From assembly GCF_023806625.1 (NCBI RefSeq), contig NZ_JAMTDX010000051.1, positions 1 through 64,000 of the forward strand: a DNA stretch of 64,000 bases, written 5' to 3'. The position numbers and the translations under genes are program-made. Below are positions 56,272 through 64,000 of this stretch, in pieces. Source of the stretch: Accumulibacter sp. (GTDB lineage Bacteria > Pseudomonadota > Gammaproteobacteria > Burkholderiales > Rhodocyclaceae). The stretch's first letter is position 1; every line of letters begins with the position of its first letter. Under the pieces are notes generated by a model, which was not told the origin of the DNA, did no database searches, and saw nothing but the letters and a program-made list of their open reading frames with translations.

Positions 56272-58340
56272 CAGCGTTTTCCTTTCAGTCCGGGTACCGG
56301 GAAGCAGGTGATCAGGAAGGGCAGCCAGCGGAAGATCAGGTCGAGCAGCGTGGCGATGACGATCAGCAGGATGAACGCGACGATCGTGATGATCGGGATC
56401 GACAGCGAACAGATCGTTCCGAAGCGGGCTCCGCTGTCGGCGCCGCAGGGGCCCATCGCTCCGACGTCGAGGTCCTTGTGGAACGGCCAGGGGAGCACCG
56501 AGAGAACCAGGTCGCCGAAGCCGAGCCGGCGGACGCGTTTCATTTGCCCGCAGAGGATGTCGGACATGATGAACGCGCTGTTCCGGCCGAACTTGCGCAG
56601 CCCGCCCGGCGTCGTGTCGAAAGGCAGCGCGATGCGGATCGGGCGCAGAGGCGCTTCGGAGTCGAAGAAGCCGGCGAGCTCGAAAACCTCCGAAGGGCCC
56701 GAGATCACCGGCGGGTGCAGCGGCCCGCAGTCGCAGCGGCGGTGGACGAAGCGGACGATGTAACGCGGTGGCCCGGAATCGTCGCGCAGATCCTCGGCAA
56801 GCCGGGCCGCCGAGGTCGCCTGCGGCGTCGTGGGGCCCGACTCGCCGGCGGCGACGGCCTGGTCGATCGCCGCTTCGAGCAGCGCGAACCAGCTCTCGAG
56901 TGCGGTCGTCGCCGTCGCCTGACCACTGTCGTCGGCCGCGAAGGCGAGTGGCGCGGCGTTCTCGCGCGGCAGCGCGAGGTGTTCGGCCTGCGTCGCGCTG
57001 CGCGTGTCGGCGACGACGAGCGGAAAGGCGAAGCCTGGCCAGCCGCCGTCGATCGGCTGCGGGAAGACGCTCGCCGCGTTGTCGAGCGCGCGGACCACGG
57101 CGGCGTGGGCCAACGGGTCGAGCCCATCGAGCGCGACGCGCAGCGACGCGGAGAACGGCCGGCTCGCGCCGTGCAGTTCGGAGACCAGGCAGTCGCGCGC
57201 GGTCAGGTCCGCCTGCAGGGTCGCCGGCCAGGACAGCCGGTCCAGCGAGACGAGCAGCCGCCCGGCGTGGTCGGCCGCTGCGGGTGAGCCCGGCGGAACC
57301 TCGCCGAGTCGCCCGGCGACGCGCGGCAGGTGCGCGTCGAGGAACTCGCGGAAGTCCTGGAGCAGTCGCCACGAAGTCTCGGCGAGCTGGCTGTTGAGCT
57401 GGCGGATGCCGCTGTTCAGGTCGGCGATGTCGGGAAGACGCTTGGCCGGGTCGGCTTCCTTGGCGCGTGTCGGGTCGGCGTTGATGCTCCTCAGGCTGTG
57501 CACCGCGCGCTCGACGAGTCCCTGCCACGGGGCGAGGATCTTCGTCCGGGCGAGGGCCTTCAGTTCGTCGGCGCGGCCCCAGGCCGGCGCGTTCGCCTGT
57601 CCCGGCGCGCCGGGACAGCGGGCGAAGCGATACTCGTCGTGGCGCGCGACCGGGATCAATCCGGCGAGCAGCTTGCGTGGCGGTCCTCCGGGCGGCGTGT
57701 AGCCGAGTGGGAAGAGCGGCAGCAGTTCCTCGCCGGGAACCGTTTCGCCCGCCGGATGGGGCGCGCTGATCCACGTTCCGTGTCCGTCGGCGCCCTTGAC
57801 GAAGCCGCATTCGCTGGCTGCCTCGCCGACCAGGCGGCGGACCACGAAACCGCTCCGGTCGCCGGCCGCGGTGACCCGTGGCGGCAGGCCGGGCAGCTCG
57901 CAGACGAGGTGCGCCGCGGCCAGGTAATAGCGCTGATGAACGGGCTGGAAGAGCTTCAGCGGCCGCGCGGTCGGCTGCACCGCTTCGCGCATCGCCTGCG
58001 TCGTGGTCAGCGGGCTTCGCGGACGTTGCGCGCGGCGACTGAAGCCGAGCAGCGCACGCGTTCGGGCGAGTGCCCGGGCTGGCCGCGACAGCGGAGTCCC
58101 GGTAGGCTCCAGAGACGGCGGCAGCGGCGTCGGCTCGCCGAGCTTGTCCCAGCTTTCCGGTCTGGCGACCAGTTCGCGCAGATCCTGCGGTCTTTCGGCG
58201 AGCACAGCGAGCATGCGCTCCATGAAGTCGTCGCCGTCGAAGCGCAGCAATGCCGGGCCGGGCCTGATGTCACCGGCCTGGTCGCCGCCGGCGACGAAGG
58301 CCTCGGCGCCAACCCAGCGCAGGACGTGGCGCGCGCTCAC
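56271..58340 (-). CDS. Baseplate-region protein with C-terminal membrane segment, function unknown
   Basis: 689-residue protein placed between spike and gp25. The bulk (about 1-600) is Ala/Leu/Arg/Pro-rich with no motif I recognise. It contains YRFARCPGAPGQ, RFVHRRCDCGPLHPP, and GAMGPCGADSG. The last 50 residues are strikingly hydrophobic: SIPIITIVAFILLIVIATLL, then DLIFRWLPFLITCFPVPGL and a basic GKR end. This predicts one long or two short membrane helices at the extreme C-terminus. The gene starts at GTG 58340, overlapping the spike TGA as GTGA, and overlaps gp25 by one base, so it is co-translated with baseplate proteins. It may anchor the particle to a membrane or insert on firing; this is inference. 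Confidence 0.6.
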   Translation of the reverse strand: MSARHVLRWVGAEAFVAGGDQAGDIRPGPALLRFDGDDFMERMLAVLAERPQDLRELVARPESWDKLGEPTPLPPSLEPTGTPLSRPARALARTRALLGFSRRAQRPRSPLTTTQAMREAVQPTARPLKLFQPVHQRYYLAAAHLVCELPGLPPRVTAAGDRSGFVVRRLVGEAASECGFVKGADGHGTWISAPHPAGETVPGEELLPLFPLGYTPPGGPPRKLLAGLIPVARHDEYRFARCPGAPGQANAPAWGRADELKALARTKILAPWQGLVERAVHSLRSINADPTRAKEADPAKRLPDIADLNSGIRQLNSQLAETSWRLLQDFREFLDAHLPRVAGRLGEVPPGSPAAADHAGRLLVSLDRLSWPATLQADLTARDCLVSELHGASRPFSASLRVALDGLDPLAHAAVVRALDNAASVFPQPIDGGWPGFAFPLVVADTRSATQAEHLALPRENAAPLAFAADDSGQATATTALESWFALLEAAIDQAVAAGESGPTTPQATSAARLAEDLRDDSGPPRYIVRFVHRRCDCGPLHPPVISGPSEVFELAGFFDSEAPLRPIRIALPFDTTPGGLRKFGRNSAFIMSDILCGQMKRVRRLGFGDLVLSVLPWPFHKDLDVGAMGPCGADSGARFGTICSLSIPIITIVAFILLIVIATLLDLIFRWLPFLITCFPVPGLKGKR

Positions 58341-59047
58341 AGGATGTTCCCCGCACCGGGCGTGTAGGTCGCGGCGATGATCGTGTTGGTGATCACCGTG
58401 TCGGCCTGGACGACGCCCGAAAAACGCGACATTCCGGCGCTGACCGAGACCATTCCCGCCGAGACCTCGACCTGGCTCGCGCTGACGCTGACCTTCGCGG
58501 CAGCGGTGACGGTGATCCCCGCGCTCTCGAGCTTGACGCTGTTGCCGTTGCTGTCCTGCAGTTCGATCGCTCCCGGGCCGTCCTCGAGAGTCACCGAGCA
58601 GCCGCCGGGGGTCTCGAGCCTGAGCTTCTCCTGTCCGTCCTGGTCCTCGATGGTGATCACCACGCCGTTGCGGCTCCTGATGACCTTTTTCACGTTGCGC
58701 CGGTCGGCGCTCACCGGTGGCCGGTCGCGGCCGTTCCACAGCGCGCCGACGATGAACGGCCGGCGCGCGTCGCCGCCCTCGAAGACGACGAGCACTTCGT
58801 CGTCGACTTCGGGCACGAACCAGCTGCCCCGGTCGTTGCCGGCGAACAGCGTGGCCAGGCGGGCCCAGGCCTCGTAGCGTGCGCCGCCGCCGTCGGGGCT
58901 CCACGGCAAGGTGATGCGGATTCTGCCGGCGCCATCGGGATCGACGAGGTCGGTGACCTGGGCCGGGTAGCAGCCATACCAGCGGCCGCCCCAGCCGCTC
59001 GGCTGGCGGTCGGCGTACAGGGCTTCGTTGGGCGTGCTGTCGAACAT
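58337..59047 (-). CDS. Baseplate spike protein (gpV/gp5-like)
   Basis: 236-residue spike protein. An OB-fold-like N-terminal part (WYGCYPAQVTDLVDPDGAGR, WARLATLFAGNDRGSWFVPE, EVDDEVLVVFEGGDARRPFI) matches phage baseplate assembly protein V and the gp5/VgrG OB domain. The C-terminal part is repetitive and beta-helical in character (ITIEDQDGQEKLRLETPGGC, SVTLEDGPGAIELQDSNGNS, KVSVSASQVEVSAGMVSVSA), as in central spikes. No lysozyme domain is present. It follows the hub gene by 15 bases. Confidence 0.85.
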   Translation of the reverse strand: MFDSTPNEALYADRQPSGWGGRWYGCYPAQVTDLVDPDGAGRIRITLPWSPDGGGARYEAWARLATLFAGNDRGSWFVPEVDDEVLVVFEGGDARRPFIVGALWNGRDRPPVSADRRNVKKVIRSRNGVVITIEDQDGQEKLRLETPGGCSVTLEDGPGAIELQDSNGNSVKLESAGITVTAAAKVSVSASQVEVSAGMVSVSAGMSRFSGVVQADTVITNTIIAATYTPGAGNIL

Positions 59048-59062
59048 GTGCTTTCCGATTCT

Positions 59063-60133
59063 TCAGGGGCGACCGATCGCCGGGCGTTCGACGGTGAATT
59101 CGCTGCGCAGGCCTTCGGCGAGGTCGAAACGGTGGCCCACTTCGCTGACCGTATACTTGCCGTTGAACAGCGGCCCGAGGCCCGTCAGCCGAAGTTGCAC
59201 GCCGGGCTTCAGGCGGGCATCGGGCGAGGACTTGCCGCGGCCGACGACGAAGCGGCGGCCGATCTGGCGCAGCCAGCTCTCGGCGACGGAGCGCGCCTCG
59301 CTGGCGTCCGAAGGGGCGAGATGGGCGACCGTGTCGGCACGCTCGCCGAGCGCGCGCGCGACGAGCGCGAGACCGCTTTCCCCGCCGTCGAGTTCGCTGG
59401 CCAGCGCCGCGGCGTCGGCCGACTCGGCAATCGCCTGTTTGTCGCGCGGGTTCCAGCCGCTGACCGTGAGCCGGCTGCGCTGCAGGGCGAGGTCGGCGCG
59501 AACCTCGAAGGCGAGCAGCGTGCTGCCGTAAGCGAGCTCGATCGGCGCGCCGCCGGCGCGCGACGAGCGTGTGCCGAGGTGCAGCGTGTCGTCGTCGATC
59601 CACAGTTCGCCGCCGGCGGAGCGAGCCCGTTCGCGGAGGAAGGCGAGGTCGCTCTGGTTAACCTGCGCGAGCAGCGCGTGCGTTGGACCGGGCAGGTCGA
59701 TCCGCGCCTGTAGCCCATGCTCGCCGGCGATCTGCCGCGCGACGTCGGCGTCGCTCTGCTGCTCGAAACAGCGGCTGCGTCGCTTCATCCGCAGGTCCTG
59801 GAGGCGGTCTTCGGCGAAGACGACGATCTCGGGGATTCCGCCGTGCGGGAAGCGGCCTTCGAGGGCCATGATCCGGCCGGCGAAGATGCGCTCGTCGGCA
59901 AGACGGATCTCGATGCGCTTGCCGAACTCGAGGCGATTGCGGTCGAACAGCGTGTAGTCATTGACTCCGTCGCGCAGTCCCCAGTTGCCGAACGCGAGCT
60001 CGCAGTGGGCGAGGCCGTCGCTGCGCTCCTCGACGCGCAGTTCGTTGAGCGCGGCGGCCAGGTCGTCGGCCGACTGGCCTTCGATGCGGATCTGTGGCCT
60101 GGCGCTGCGCAGCGGGACGGCGACTTCGGGCAT
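59063..60133 (-). CDS. Baseplate hub protein, phage late control D-like
   Basis: 356-residue hub protein of the gpD (gp27-like) family that seats the spike on the tube. Visible family segments are GKRIEIRLADERIFAGRIMA, VVFAEDRLQDLRMKRRSRCF, DADVARQIAGEHGLQARIDL and NQSDLAFLRERARSAGGELW, ending with FNGKYTVSEVGHRFD. In the antifeeding prophage and PVC systems this and the spike form one protein (Afp8); here they are two adjacent genes. The ATG at 60133 follows the small gene by 25 bases. Confidence 0.85.
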   Translation of the reverse strand: MPEVAVPLRSARPQIRIEGQSADDLAAALNELRVEERSDGLAHCELAFGNWGLRDGVNDYTLFDRNRLEFGKRIEIRLADERIFAGRIMALEGRFPHGGIPEIVVFAEDRLQDLRMKRRSRCFEQQSDADVARQIAGEHGLQARIDLPGPTHALLAQVNQSDLAFLRERARSAGGELWIDDDTLHLGTRSSRAGGAPIELAYGSTLLAFEVRADLALQRSRLTVSGWNPRDKQAIAESADAAALASELDGGESGLALVARALGERADTVAHLAPSDASEARSVAESWLRQIGRRFVVGRGKSSPDARLKPGVQLRLTGLGPLFNGKYTVSEVGHRFDLAEGLRSEFTVERPAIGRP

Positions 60134-60158
60134 CTCGGGGGTCGCTCCGGGTCGTCGA

Positions 60159-60335
60159 TCAGTGGGCGAACAGGCGCAACGCGCGCTCGCGCCGTTCGAC
60201 GGTCAGTTGCTGCGCGTCGGCCGGGCGGGGGCGCGGTGCAGGACTCGCCGCGCCGCCGTCCGGGGCCGCTGGTGCTGCGGCCGGTGCCGGCTGGCTGGTC
60301 GGCGAGACTTCGAATTCGTGGATGACGACTCCCAT
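60159..60335 (-). CDS. Small injection-system-associated protein, 58 residues
   Basis: Short frame on the same strand between the LysM and hub genes, filling an otherwise unexplained gap of 222 bases. The product begins MGVVIHEFEVSP, has a Pro/Ala-rich middle and ends in a charged helix (DAQQLTVERRERALRLFAH). A ribosome site GGGAG lies six bases before this ATG; an ATG one codon earlier (60338) is also possible. Many eCIS loci carry a tiny gene at this position (DUF5908-like), and its N-terminal beta strand plus C-terminal helix fits that idea. Family membership is not proven. Confidence 0.65.
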   Translation of the reverse strand: MGVVIHEFEVSPTSQPAPAAAPAAPDGGAASPAPRPRPADAQQLTVERRERALRLFAH

Positions 60336-60355
60336 CATGGGCTCCCTGGAAGCTC

Positions 60356-61171
60356 TCAGCCGGTGACGATGCGCGGCTTGATGGCGGCGAGATCGATCAG
60401 CTGTCCCGGGGCGAGCGTGCGCGGGTTCTCGATGCCGTTGGCCAGCGCGACCTGCTGCCAGCCGCCGCTCTGGAACGCGGCGCCACCGGCGGCGAAGCCC
60501 GCTCCGCCGTTGCCCGAAGCGCCGGGCCGGGCGCTGCCGCCCGGCTGGGCGTCGTTCATCTGCTGCAGCGACTGGCCCGAACTCGCCGGCCAGAGCGGTC
60601 GCGTTCCCGGGACGCGGCCGTCGCCCCGAGCGCTGAAATCAGGAACCAGGATGTCCTGCTGGATCAGGTTGAGCGTCAGGCTCGCGCGCAGCGCCTTGCC
60701 GGTGTTCGAGAAGAAGTCGACGTTTTCCTCGACCGACTCGACGATGCCATCGAACAGGAAGCTGCCCCACGAGAAGCGGACTCCGGGCGGCGTGCGCTGC
60801 GCCGCGTCGCGGGCGCCGGCCGCCGGCGGTTTGGGCTTCATGAAGTAGAGCACCTTGGCGGTGACCCGGCGCACGTCGTCGACCATGAACGGCGAGGCGG
60901 TCGCCGCGCTGACGTCGAACCAGAGCTGGACGGCGAGCTTGGTCGTCCCGGCGCCGACGAACTGACGCGCGGCGGTGCCCTGCGACTGGTTGCCGGTCGG
61001 TGGGCGCGAGTTCGACGAGCCGTTCGGCTGCGCCTGGATCTGGTTGGCGTAGGACAGCTTCAGCGATTCGGGATTGAACTGGACCTCGACCGTCCTGCCG
61101 TTCGGCATCACGTCGGAGAGGTCGTCCTTGAGTTCGATCAGCCGTGCGTGCTGGATGTCGACTTCAGGCAT
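60356..61171 (-). CDS. Injection-system tube-initiator protein with LysM domain (Afp7-like)
   Basis: 271-residue protein that by family sits at the junction of tube and baseplate hub. The N-terminal CIS-tube domain shows ARLIELKDDLSDVMPNGRTV, VEVQFNPESLKLSYANQIQA, TKLAVQLWFDVSA and RFSWGSFLFDGIVESVEENV with SLTLNLIQQD. A Gly/Ala/Ser-rich linker (about 190-235) leads to a C-terminal LysM (GGWQQVALANGIENPRTLAP, then GQLIDLAAI). It overlaps the tube gene by eight bases. Confidence 0.85.
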   Translation of the reverse strand: MPEVDIQHARLIELKDDLSDVMPNGRTVEVQFNPESLKLSYANQIQAQPNGSSNSRPPTGNQSQGTAARQFVGAGTTKLAVQLWFDVSAATASPFMVDDVRRVTAKVLYFMKPKPPAAGARDAAQRTPPGVRFSWGSFLFDGIVESVEENVDFFSNTGKALRASLTLNLIQQDILVPDFSARGDGRVPGTRPLWPASSGQSLQQMNDAQPGGSARPGASGNGGAGFAAGGAAFQSGGWQQVALANGIENPRTLAPGQLIDLAAIKPRIVTG

Positions 61172-61661
61172 CGCTGCGGTCCTCCCAGCGGAAGGTTTCG
61201 TAGGCCAGCTGCAGTTCCTCGACGGCGACGCTGCCGTCGCGGGCGTTGAGCGTCGGTGCCTTGATCTTGACCGGCAGGCAGCGGCTGAGCACGAAGCGGC
61301 CCCATTCGCGCCGGTCGTGGCGCAGCACGCTGATCGTCACGCCGGCGCGCAGCGCCGGGTTGGCCAGGCTGTCGGAGAACCATTGCCAGAGGTCGAGTCC
61401 GTGCGTGACGCCGCGCTTGAGGGTCAGCTGACCGAAGCTCACCGGACCGGCGAGGCGATGGACGCGGTTCGGGTTGCCCCCCTCACGCAGCGTCTTCACT
61501 TCCTGTGACATCTCGAGTCCGTCGCAGTCCGAGAAGGCACCTCCAGCCAGCGGTTTGCTGCTGCCGTCGGGGACGATCTCGACGACGAAGTTGAACGCCG
61601 GAAACGGCTGCCACTTGCGCCGCTCCTGTTCGGCATTGTCCACGCTCGCGGAACCGGCCAT
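61164..61661 (-). CDS. Injection-system inner tube protein (gp19-like)
   Basis: 165-residue tube protein of the T4 gp19 family. The conserved pattern is clear: WQPFPAFNFVVEIVPDG, GAFSDCDGLEMSQEVKTLRE, GGNPNRVHRLAGPVSFGQLT, LKRGVTHGLDLWQWFSD and the closing VEELQLAYETFRWE. The ATG at 61661 gives the normal length; the open frame runs upstream into the sheath gene. The protein stacks as hexameric rings that form the channel. It follows the sheath-like gene after four bases. Confidence 0.88.
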   Translation of the reverse strand: MAGSASVDNAEQERRKWQPFPAFNFVVEIVPDGSSKPLAGGAFSDCDGLEMSQEVKTLREGGNPNRVHRLAGPVSFGQLTLKRGVTHGLDLWQWFSDSLANPALRAGVTISVLRHDRREWGRFVLSRCLPVKIKAPTLNARDGSVAVEELQLAYETFRWEDRSDA

Positions 61662-61665
61662 CGCC

Positions 61666-64000
61666 TCAGATCTCCTCGATGACCAGCTGCTCGCCGGCGC
61701 GCAGCACGCGCAGCGTGAGGAAGCGCAGCGGGCGCGACGGTGCGACCCGGATCTCGAGGCTGCACTCACCGCGCTCGATCTCCTCGCTGGCCCGCGCGCC
61801 GCTCGCCGAGCGCAGCGCATAGCATTCGGCCGCGCTCGCGCCGCGGAAAGCGCCGCGCTGCAGCAGCCGCTGCAGCAGTTCGCCGAAGCTGCGCTCGAGA
61901 CTGCGCCGCAGGCTCAGGTCGTTCGGCTCGAAGACGAAGCGTTCGCCTTCACGGCGAGCCAGGCAGCGCAGCAGGATGAACAGCCGGCGCACGCCGATCG
62001 CCTGCCAGTCGGGGTCTTCGCAGAGCGTGCAGGCCCGCGTCGCGGCGATCCCGCTCGCGCGCACTTCGATCGGGTTGACCGAAGCGGCCTCGATCTCCTC
62101 GGCCGTCACTTCGCCCGAGAGCGCGACCGCGTCGCTCAATGGATCGAGACCCGCCGCCGCCCAGGCGCCCTTGTCGCGAGTCCGTCGGGCGTAAACGGCG
62201 AGCACCGCCGCCTCGGGCGGATGCGCGTGCAGTTCGCCAGCTTGGTCACCGGTCGTCGGCGGGCCGTCGCTGGCCGGTTCGCGGCGCAGCAGCCAGGGAT
62301 GGTGGATCGCCGCGAAGCTCGTCGCCGTGGACGCCGCGAAATCGGTCGAGGCGTGTTCGCGCAGCGCCGCGACGTGCCGGGCCAGGCGCTCGCCCGACCA
62401 GCGCTCGGGTACCGAAAGCAGCGCGAAGTGCTCGCGGGTCGCCGCACAGAGGTCGAGCAGCGCGCGATGGACGGTGCCGACGACGCCGTCGGCGAAGCCA
62501 TCGGGCAATTCGCGCCAGCCTCGGGTCACGGCGCGCACTTCGGCGGTCTCCGACCACTCGCTGTAGCGTCCAGCGCGCCAGGCCCGAGCACGCAGGAAAT
62601 GCAGGCCGGCGGGAAGACGCAGCGCGTAGCACGCCGGCGCGAAGTGGCGTGGCCCCGGGCTGACCGAGGGTTGCGTGCAGGCTTGCTGGCCGGGTCCGGG
62701 CGACCATTGCGCGCCCGAGTCGCTTGCGCCGTCGACGACGGCGAGCGGCCGCCGGTCAGAGAAATCGGGTCGGCCGGCGATCTCGACTTCGAGGGAGACG
62801 CGCTCGCCGTCAGGCGGTGAGGCCGGGTCGTCGGTGACGATCAGCCATTCACGGTCGGCTGCGGCGAGCGCCATCGCGCCCGGGCCCGGGCGCAGGCTGT
62901 CGAGGTCGATCCGCGGCGGCCGGGGAATTCGCGGTGGCGGTGTCTGGCAGGCGTCGAAAGCGGCCAGCGGTTGGCAGTTGCAAGGTTCGTCGGGTGTGCT
63001 CAGCAGACGGCCATCGCGTCTCGGCAACTCGGCGTCGAGCTGCCAGCCTGGATGAACGGCGTCGGGGACGGCGATCCAGGTTGCATCGTGCACCAGCCGA
63101 CCGCCACCTTGGCGCAGCACGTCTTCGCGGCCGAGCGCGGCGTGCAGGCCGAGCAGCGCTCGTGGATTGGCGCCGAGGTAACGCTGGTCGTCGGCCCAGC
63201 GCAGCAGTTCGGCGCCGCGCAGCCGCTCGCTCCAGCCGGGATCGGTGAATACGGCCGCCGAGTAGCAGGCCAGGCCGTTGCGGCTCAACGCGTCGCGGCC
63301 GTCGGACTCTGCCGCCAGCCAGGGGTCGAAGAAGCCGTCGACGGCGAGCGGCAGCAACATCCAGTCGGCTGACTGCGGATCGAGCGGCCGGGCGCCGTGT
63401 GGGCTGTATTCGGGTCCGGCGAGTTCGGCTGCGGGGACGCCAGCGAGCGGCCAGGCGGCGCCGGGCAGATCTTCGCCGGCGTCGAAGCGCCCCGCGGCGT
63501 CGGCTTCGAACCACGGTAGGTTGGCCGCTCCGCTGGTCAGTCCGCAGGCTTCGCGGCGGACTTCGCCGGACTGCGCGTGGCGCAGCGCGAGATCGACGCC
63601 GATCCGTTCGACGAGCCACGAATCGTCCGGCGGGATTCCCGGGGGCGAACTCGTCCCGGCCACGTCGCCGGCGCCGTTGGTCCATAGCCAGGCGTCGACG
63701 CTTGCCAAGGCGAGTGCTTCGCCGAGCCGGCCCGGAGTGGCGACGCGCAGCCAGCCGGCGAGCGGAGATCCTGCGGCGCGGAGACGCAGCAGGTCGCCGG
63801 TGGCGACGGTGTCGTGGTCATGGAGCGGTGTGCTGCGCAGGCGCACGGCGAGTTCGCGCCGATCAGCCCAGGCTCCCGGACTGCTCGCACGGAGCCTGAA
63901 ATCCTCTTTTGCGACGCGCCAGCGCGGCGGCCCGGCGTCGCGGTCGAGGACGGCCAGGCGCAACCCGCAGACCGGGAAAAGCGCGGTCTGCGCGGCGCCG
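61666..64000 (-). CDS. Large tail-sheath-like protein, 5' end beyond the window
   Basis: At least 777 residues, open to the right edge with no stop, so the start lies beyond 64000; a TTG at 63963 is the last possible start inside the window but the frame continues past it. The C-terminal part (about the last 190 residues) fits the sheath C-terminal domain: AVYARRTRDKGAWAAAGLDP, VALSGEVTAEEIEAASVNPI, GVRRLFILLRCLARREGERF, VFEPNDLSLRRSLERSFGEL and a closing SLEIRVAPSRPLRFLTLRV. The preceding 580 residues are not sheath-like; an Fn3-like segment (LHFLRARAWRAGRYSEWSET) is visible before the C-terminal domain. This is far longer than typical sheaths of 350-500 residues. It may be a decorated second sheath or a sheath-derived component. 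It heads the visible operon. Confidence 0.65.
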   Translation of the reverse strand, partial: GAAQTALFPVCGLRLAVLDRDAGPPRWRVAKEDFRLRASSPGAWADRRELAVRLRSTPLHDHDTVATGDLLRLRAAGSPLAGWLRVATPGRLGEALALASVDAWLWTNGAGDVAGTSSPPGIPPDDSWLVERIGVDLALRHAQSGEVRREACGLTSGAANLPWFEADAAGRFDAGEDLPGAAWPLAGVPAAELAGPEYSPHGARPLDPQSADWMLLPLAVDGFFDPWLAAESDGRDALSRNGLACYSAAVFTDPGWSERLRGAELLRWADDQRYLGANPRALLGLHAALGREDVLRQGGGRLVHDATWIAVPDAVHPGWQLDAELPRRDGRLLSTPDEPCNCQPLAAFDACQTPPPRIPRPPRIDLDSLRPGPGAMALAAADREWLIVTDDPASPPDGERVSLEVEIAGRPDFSDRRPLAVVDGASDSGAQWSPGPGQQACTQPSVSPGPRHFAPACYALRLPAGLHFLRARAWRAGRYSEWSETAEVRAVTRGWRELPDGFADGVVGTVHRALLDLCAATREHFALLSVPERWSGERLARHVAALREHASTDFAASTATSFAAIHHPWLLRREPASDGPPTTGDQAGELHAHPPEAAVLAVYARRTRDKGAWAAAGLDPLSDAVALSGEVTAEEIEAASVNPIEVRASGIAATRACTLCEDPDWQAIGVRRLFILLRCLARREGERFVFEPNDLSLRRSLERSFGELLQRLLQRGAFRGASAAECYALRSASGARASEEIERGECSLEIRVAPSRPLRFLTLRVLRAGEQLVIEEI

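Noticed and set aside
53617..56763. A very long open frame on the plus strand across the baseplate genes
   Set aside because: It is antisense to baseplate J, gp25 and the next gene. Its translation is Arg/Asp/Gly-rich with no motif, a common by-product of strong GC bias at third codon positions.
39509..64000. Type VI secretion system or complete prophage
   Set aside because: No TssJ/L/M, ClpV, Hcp/VgrG pair, capsid, portal, terminase or holin was found, while the eCIS-type AAA+ ATPase and LysM tube-initiator are present.

Overview
The window reads as a high-GC betaproteobacterial chromosome, most likely a Rhodocyclales member of the Candidatus Accumulibacter type. This rests on the tRNA-Leu plus fourteen-gene nuoA-N order, a PEP-CTERM protein with a candidate sigma-54 promoter, an ldtD-mepK pair, and a contractile injection locus. 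The taxonomic call is inference; no ribosomal RNA is present.

Region 1 (1-14720, + strand) holds the 3' end of tRNA-Leu(GAG) and a complete nuoABCDEFGHIJKLMN operon for proton-pumping NADH:quinone oxidoreductase (Complex I). The genes are tightly packed, often with overlapping start and stop codons, and the operon closes with a clear intrinsic terminator. Region 2 (14734-20521, +) has a Nudix ADP-sugar pyrophosphatase, then a large hybrid sensor kinase (two REC domains and an Hpt) whose stop overlaps the start of an HD-GYP response regulator, so a phosphorelay probably ends in c-di-GMP breakdown. Region 3 (20623-23836) has yceH and prfC on the minus strand and a small secreted Sel1-like protein on the plus strand.

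Region 4 (24153-32222) carries a three-gene polar amino-acid ABC importer, a convergent EamA exporter, a small unknown protein divergent from rlmD, and a cbiM(N)-cbiQ-cbiO cobalt/nickel ECF importer. Region 5 (32257-35774, minus) has murein genes (MepK-like endopeptidase, LdtD-like L,D-transpeptidase) and a PEP-CTERM surface protein.

Region 6 (35991-64000, minus, running off the right edge) is the most unusual part: one long co-directional operon for a phage-tail-like contractile injection system (eCIS/CIS). In transcription order it encodes a large sheath-like protein (5' end outside the window), tube, LysM tube-initiator protein, a 58-residue small protein, gpD-like hub, gpV spike, a 689-residue protein with a C-terminal membrane segment, gp25 wedge, baseplate J, an oversized tail protein I, a fibre-like protein with three GGTG repeats, a paralogue of its N-terminus, a protein in the tape-measure position, the AAA+ ATPase typical of eCIS, and a 1119-residue putative effector with a C-terminal HNH/SHH-type nuclease motif. 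The last gene, coupled to the effector by a GTGA overlap, fuses a family-2 glycosyltransferase, two GT9-like glycosyltransferases and a SAM methyltransferase. A cap gene (DUF4255) and any further sheath gene would lie beyond 64000.

No insertion sequence, integrase, CRISPR array or rRNA was seen. Many long open frames antisense to the real genes are by-products of the high GC content and were left out.
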